NCBI GenBank assembly: GCA_029979505.1
Contig: JAPOHH010000008.1
Location: forward strand, 1-44,842
Reading direction: 5' to 3'
Length of the DNA: 44,842 bases
Origin: a bacterium
Lineage (GTDB): Bacteria > Pseudomonadota > Gammaproteobacteria > GCA-002705445 > GCA-002716945
Shown here: positions 42,376-44,842 of the stretch, piece after piece
Layout: the number at the start of each line of letters is the position of its first letter
How positions within the stretch are numbered: position 1 is the stretch's first letter
Made by a program: the position numbers and the translations under genes
Notes under the pieces: generated by a model
What the model was told of the DNA's origin: nothing
Seen by the model: only the letters and a program-made list of their open reading frames with translations
Databases searched by the model: none

Positions 42376-42896
42376 CTATAAAAAAAAATATTGAAGTTGT
42401 AAAAAATTTTCCTGTCAAAGGTATTAAATTTCAAGATATATTTTCTATCACTACGAAGCCAAAAGTCTTCAAACTTATTATCGAAGAAATAACTAAAGTA
42501 GTTAAGAAACATAAAATTACTAAGATTGTAGGGATTGAATCCAGAGGTTTTTTGTTTGGAATGACAGCAAGCTATAAATTAGGGCTGCCTTTTATTCCTA
42601 TAAGAAAATCTGGAAAGCTGCCAGGAAAAATAAGTAAAGTTAAATATAAACTAGAGTATGGTCATGATGTGATTGAAATACAATCATCCTCAATTAAGAA
42701 GTCAGATAATATTTTATTAGTTGATGATCTTATAGCGACAGGTGGAACAGCAGTTGCATCTATCAAATTACTGAGAAAGTTTAATAATAAACGAATTGTT
42801 TCTTTTTTTGTTATTGAGTTAGAAAACCTCAATGGGGCTGGGCAACTTAAAAAAGAAGGGATTGAAGTTCTTTCAATATACAAAACCGATGGATAA
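42357..42896 (+). CDS. apt: Adenine phosphoribosyltransferase
   Basis: Apt converts adenine and PRPP to AMP. The 179-residue protein has VVKNFPVKGIKFQDIF near the N terminus, GIESRGFLFGMTASYKLG, PIRKSGKLPGK, and the PRPP-binding loop LLVDDLIATGGTAVASIKLL. Length is normal. The start lies inside the radical SAM gene. Context suggests it recovers adenine released by the nucleosidase. Confidence 0.94.
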   Translation: MGKAALAIKKNIEVVKNFPVKGIKFQDIFSITTKPKVFKLIIEEITKVVKKHKITKIVGIESRGFLFGMTASYKLGLPFIPIRKSGKLPGKISKVKYKLEYGHDVIEIQSSSIKKSDNILLVDDLIATGGTAVASIKLLRKFNNKRIVSFFVIELENLNGAGQLKKEGIEVLSIYKTDG

Positions 42897-43116
42897 TAAA
42901 CGTTAGATTCATGGTCATGGGTGAAACTAAAGATTAAGCTCAACACCAATAGAATCAATGCCTCTGCTTGTTGCTTTCCAAGTTTGTACACCTATTTGTA
43001 CACTTTGGATTATTGATATTCTTCATTACATGGTGTAATAAAAAGCAATTCAATACTCTATTTTATGACATGATATAATAGAGATAAGCTTTTCAGGAAA
43101 TGTGTAATAAAAAATA
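42897..43116. other. Non-coding stretch with short inverted repeats
   Basis: The bases after apt hold no convincing gene. A 6-base inverted repeat with 3-base loop, ATTACA-TGG-TGTAAT, lies at 43025-43039, and two copies of TTTGTACAC occur around 42986-43007. These could be a regulator site for the genes downstream. I see no tRNA or integrase remnant that I could defend. Confidence 0.5.
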
Positions 43117-43269
43117 ATGATTAAATGGGAATACGAATAATATAACTTAAAGAATTTACCTGAGGATTACTTTGATAAATTAGGTGAAGTGGGTTGGGAA
43201 TTAGTTTCAACTAACTATGACACTGACTTTCGCGTGTGGGTTTTAATGTTTAAAAGAGAAAAGAAATAA
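43117..43269 (+). pseudogene. DUF4177-like gene with in-frame stop
   Basis: The frame from ATG 43117 reads MIKWEYE, then TAA at 43138-43140, then continues in the same frame as YNLKNLPEDYFDKLGEVGWE, LVSTNYDTDFRVWVLMFKRE and KK to a second stop at 43269. Start (WEY), middle (LG-x-x-GWELV) and end (MFKREKK) match DUF4177 proteins of about 50-60 residues in one continuous frame. A single nonsense change in codon 8 is the simplest reading; readthrough or a sequencing error are alternatives. No downstream ATG restores the domain. Confidence 0.6.
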
Positions 43270-43274
43270 CCACT

Positions 43275-43529
43275 ATGAATAAAATACTACTCATATTATT
43301 TGTTGTTATGCTAGGTAGCTATACAAATATTGTTCTATCAAAACCTGAAAAGTGCACAGATAGTGAACTAGGCACTATTAATTGGGAGCCTTACTATAAT
43401 GATATTTTAAATATGTCGGAAGAAGAGTTTAAGAAAAAATACACTCAGTTTACTCTAGGCTCTCTCGGTAAAAGACTATATCGCATGGAACTAAGAAATG
43501 CTAAAACTTGGGCAGAAAAGTGCGAGTAA
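43275..43529 (+). CDS. Small secreted protein, unknown
   Basis: An 84-residue protein with a signal peptide (about 1-22, ending IVLS) and a helical mature part with two cysteines (PEKCTDSELG and the C-terminal EKCE), which may pair. It starts six bases after the interrupted DUF4177-like frame. No family recognised. Confidence 0.55.
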   Translation: MNKILLILFVVMLGSYTNIVLSKPEKCTDSELGTINWEPYYNDILNMSEEEFKKKYTQFTLGSLGKRLYRMELRNAKTWAEKCE

Positions 43530-43586
43530 ATAATATGGAAAAATGAAGGTGGAAATCTTTTTTAAACTTATTATCAGATAGAACTT

Positions 43587-43781
43587 ATGATCAGATCTAG
43601 TTCATTAATTTGCTTGGTAACCTGCCCTTCTTGTTTGAAATCATTTGAAGAAATCATGCCAGAAAGATTCTGTAAAATTCAATCCAATTGTAAAATCTGT
43701 AATAAAACAATTAAAGCTAAATTGGGTGACTGCTGTATATATTGTTCATATGGATCTATAAAATGTCCATCTATGCAATAG
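43587..43781 (+). CDS. GDCC-motif zinc-ribbon protein
   Basis: A 64-residue protein with the pattern TCPSC, SNCKICNK and the conserved ending GDCCIYCSYGSIKCPSMQ. Proteins ending GDCCxxCSYGxxxCPPxQ are a widespread small family with several Cys pairs, probably binding zinc, seen in proteobacterial metal-related loci; the function is not known to me. The N terminus before TCPSC is longer than usual, so a shorter start is possible. Confidence 0.75.
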   Translation: MIRSSSLICLVTCPSCLKSFEEIMPERFCKIQSNCKICNKTIKAKLGDCCIYCSYGSIKCPSMQ

Positions 43782-43901
43782 CCAACACTTCTGTATAAGT
43801 AACACCTAATATAAAAAATGAATATTTTTCTTGATATAAAACATTAAGAGATTAAAGATATAAATAAGAATTAATTTTTTTTATTTATAGAGGTGGTTAT
43901 T

Positions 43902-44246
43902 ATGAATGAAATTAAAATTGCTAAAAAAAATATTCACGTAAATATACAAGGCTATTTAGACAACTATGATGACTGGTCTGAAGAGTTTGCGAGAAAAATG
44001 GCCAAAATAGATAATGTCAAACTGTACAATGACCATTGGGAATTAATTTATTATTTTAGAGAATATTATTTACAAAATCTTGTTACTCCAACAATGCATC
44101 AGATGATCATTGAGCTAATGTCTAAAAATATTAAGTTCCATGATAAAAAAAAATATGAAGAACATATTTATGCTTTATTTCCATCAGATCCAATAAGAGA
44201 AATTTGTAAACTTGCTGGCCTTCCGATGCCTCAAGCTGATAGTTAA
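43902..44246 (+). CDS. DsrC/TusE-family protein lacking the penultimate cysteine
   Basis: A 114-residue protein with the DsrC fold: GYLDNYDDWSEEFARKMA, WELIYYFREYYL and LFPSDPIREICKLAGLPMP. DsrC has two cysteines in its C-terminal arm and TusE keeps the penultimate one. Here the upstream one is kept (Cys102, in ICKLAG) but the penultimate residue is Asp113, so neither the DsrC trisulfide pair nor the TusE thiol is possible. ATG 43902 is preferred over GTG 43893 because GAGGTGG stands six bases before it. Probably a regulatory or accessory DsrC paralogue. Confidence 0.85.
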   Translation: MNEIKIAKKNIHVNIQGYLDNYDDWSEEFARKMAKIDNVKLYNDHWELIYYFREYYLQNLVTPTMHQMIIELMSKNIKFHDKKKYEEHIYALFPSDPIREICKLAGLPMPQADS

Positions 44247-44343
44247 GTAGTTGTTAGCTGTAAACTTTGTTGAATTAATTTCTTAATTAAAGAAAGATTT
44301 TTTTATACTAGATATATATAATTCTCAAAATAAGGATAAAAGA

Positions 44344-44842
44344 ATGGCTATAAAAAAATTTATATTGAGTGCGGAAGAATGGTGCGTTTTACCTGAGCTG
44401 GATATACCTGCTATAAAAGCAAGAATTGATACAGGAGCAACAACATCATCTATACATGCTGTAAATATCAAATCATTTGAAAAAGATGGCCAAGACTATG
44501 TGTCGTTTGATGTATATCCACTTGATAATAAAAATATATGTGTCCATTGTGAAGCGCCACAGAAAGACAAAAGGCTTATTAAAAGCTCTTTTGGTGACAA
44601 ACAAATGAGATATGTTATTGCAACAACAATAAAAGTTGGCAAACGAACTTGGGATATTGAACTTACACTTTCTAATAGGAGTTCCATGGGTTACAAGATG
44701 TTGCTGGGAAGAGAAGCTATCAATCCTGATGTCTTGATAGATGCAAATTCAAAACTATTACAAGGAGATAAATCAGAAAAAACTATAACTAGGTTATTTA
44801 AAAAACAAAATATAAAAAAAACAGGGTTACATATAGCTGTGC
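44344..44842 (+). CDS. RimB-like retropepsin-type protease, N-terminal part (probable RimB-RimK fusion)
   Basis: The gene runs off the window after 166 codons. Residues 1-about 140 match the RimB/ATP-dependent zinc protease family: PAIKARIDTGATTSSIHAVN with the catalytic DTGA motif, a central MRYVIATTIKVGKRTWDIEL, and MLLGREAINPDVLID. RimB partners the ATP-grasp ligase RimK in ribosomal S6 modification. The last visible residues (KKTGLHIAV) look like the start of a RimK Rossmann strand, so a fusion to RimK is likely but not visible here. AAGGAT lies 8 bases upstream of the ATG. Confidence 0.78.
   Translation, partial: MAIKKFILSAEEWCVLPELDIPAIKARIDTGATTSSIHAVNIKSFEKDGQDYVSFDVYPLDNKNICVHCEAPQKDKRLIKSSFGDKQMRYVIATTIKVGKRTWDIELTLSNRSSMGYKMLLGREAINPDVLIDANSKLLQGDKSEKTITRLFKKQNIKKTGLHIAV

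Noticed and set aside
42911-43010. Possible integrase or tRNA remnant after apt
   Set aside because: The minus-strand translation has no recognisable integrase motif, and no tRNA cloverleaf forms.
1-44842. CRISPR array, IS element or prophage genes
   Set aside because: No regularly spaced repeats with unique spacers, no transposase and no phage structural proteins are visible.

Overview
The window is a gene-dense, AT-rich chromosomal segment (roughly one third G+C by eye) from a free-living or recently free-living gammaproteobacterium. The gene orders rpsP/ypjD-yfjD, xseB-dxs, bamC-dapA-perM, hda/purM-purN and ccmDEFGHI are gammaproteobacterial. A DsrC/TusE-family protein, a SoxXA-binding-protein-like gene, an NDUFS6-type zinc protein and a RimB(-RimK) protein would fit a small-genome marine sulfur oxidiser such as the SUP05/Thioglobaceae group. 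That assignment is inference, because no rRNA or dsr/sox catalytic gene is present. I recognised no tRNA, rRNA, IS element, prophage or CRISPR array.

Layout. 1-0.5 kb: rpsP with a repetitive acidic tail. 0.6-9 kb: ypjD, yfjD, xseB, dxs, queD and folE2 on the plus strand, then bamC, dapA and perM on the minus strand. 9-14.8 kb: a short proS lacking the editing insertion, a SoxK-like and a LysM protein, wrbA, hda, purM, purN and a DUF3108 protein. 14.8-19.9 kb (minus): a molybdopterin run (moeB, moaA, moaD, moaE, with an 85-residue membrane protein inserted) together with argG, a DUF1244 protein and an EamA transporter. 19.9-21.5 kb: MOSC protein, zinc-finger protein, hisI.

21.5-27.1 kb holds the most unusual locus: seven tightly packed genes for a RibD-type reductase, a UPF0104/LPG-synthase-like membrane protein, a methyltransferase, a GT4 glycosyltransferase, a PTPS/QueD-fold protein with a degenerate active site, a zinc-type alcohol dehydrogenase relative and a CDP-alcohol phosphatidyltransferase. 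Together they suggest a pathway from a pterin- or pyrimidine-type precursor to a glycosylated or lipid-linked product; the product is unknown to me. It is followed by yceI, an O-methyltransferase and trhO.

28.9-33.3 kb (minus) is a cytochrome c maturation operon, ccmD-E-F-G-H-I, with ccmABC absent from the window. 33.3-36 kb is a loose region of small secreted, membrane and zinc-ribbon proteins. 34.9-40.8 kb is rich in metal-handling genes: a Met/Cys/His-rich EF-hand lipoprotein, a ZnuD-like TonB-dependent receptor with a His/Glu loop, a Cys/His-rich small protein, and an outer-membrane protein/HMA protein/MerT-like protein/CsoR module headed by a CsoR-type operator that overlaps the first start codon. 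40.8-42.9 kb is a nucleosidase/radical SAM/apt operon, which could recycle adenine from SAM-derived by-products. 42.9-44.8 kb has a DUF4177-like reading frame interrupted by a stop codon, small secreted and zinc proteins, a DsrC-like protein lacking the penultimate cysteine, and the start of a RimB-like protein.

Spacing is extreme throughout. Many convergent genes overlap at their ends, and several divergent pairs have start codons 0-25 bases apart, so promoters must often lie inside neighbouring coding sequence.
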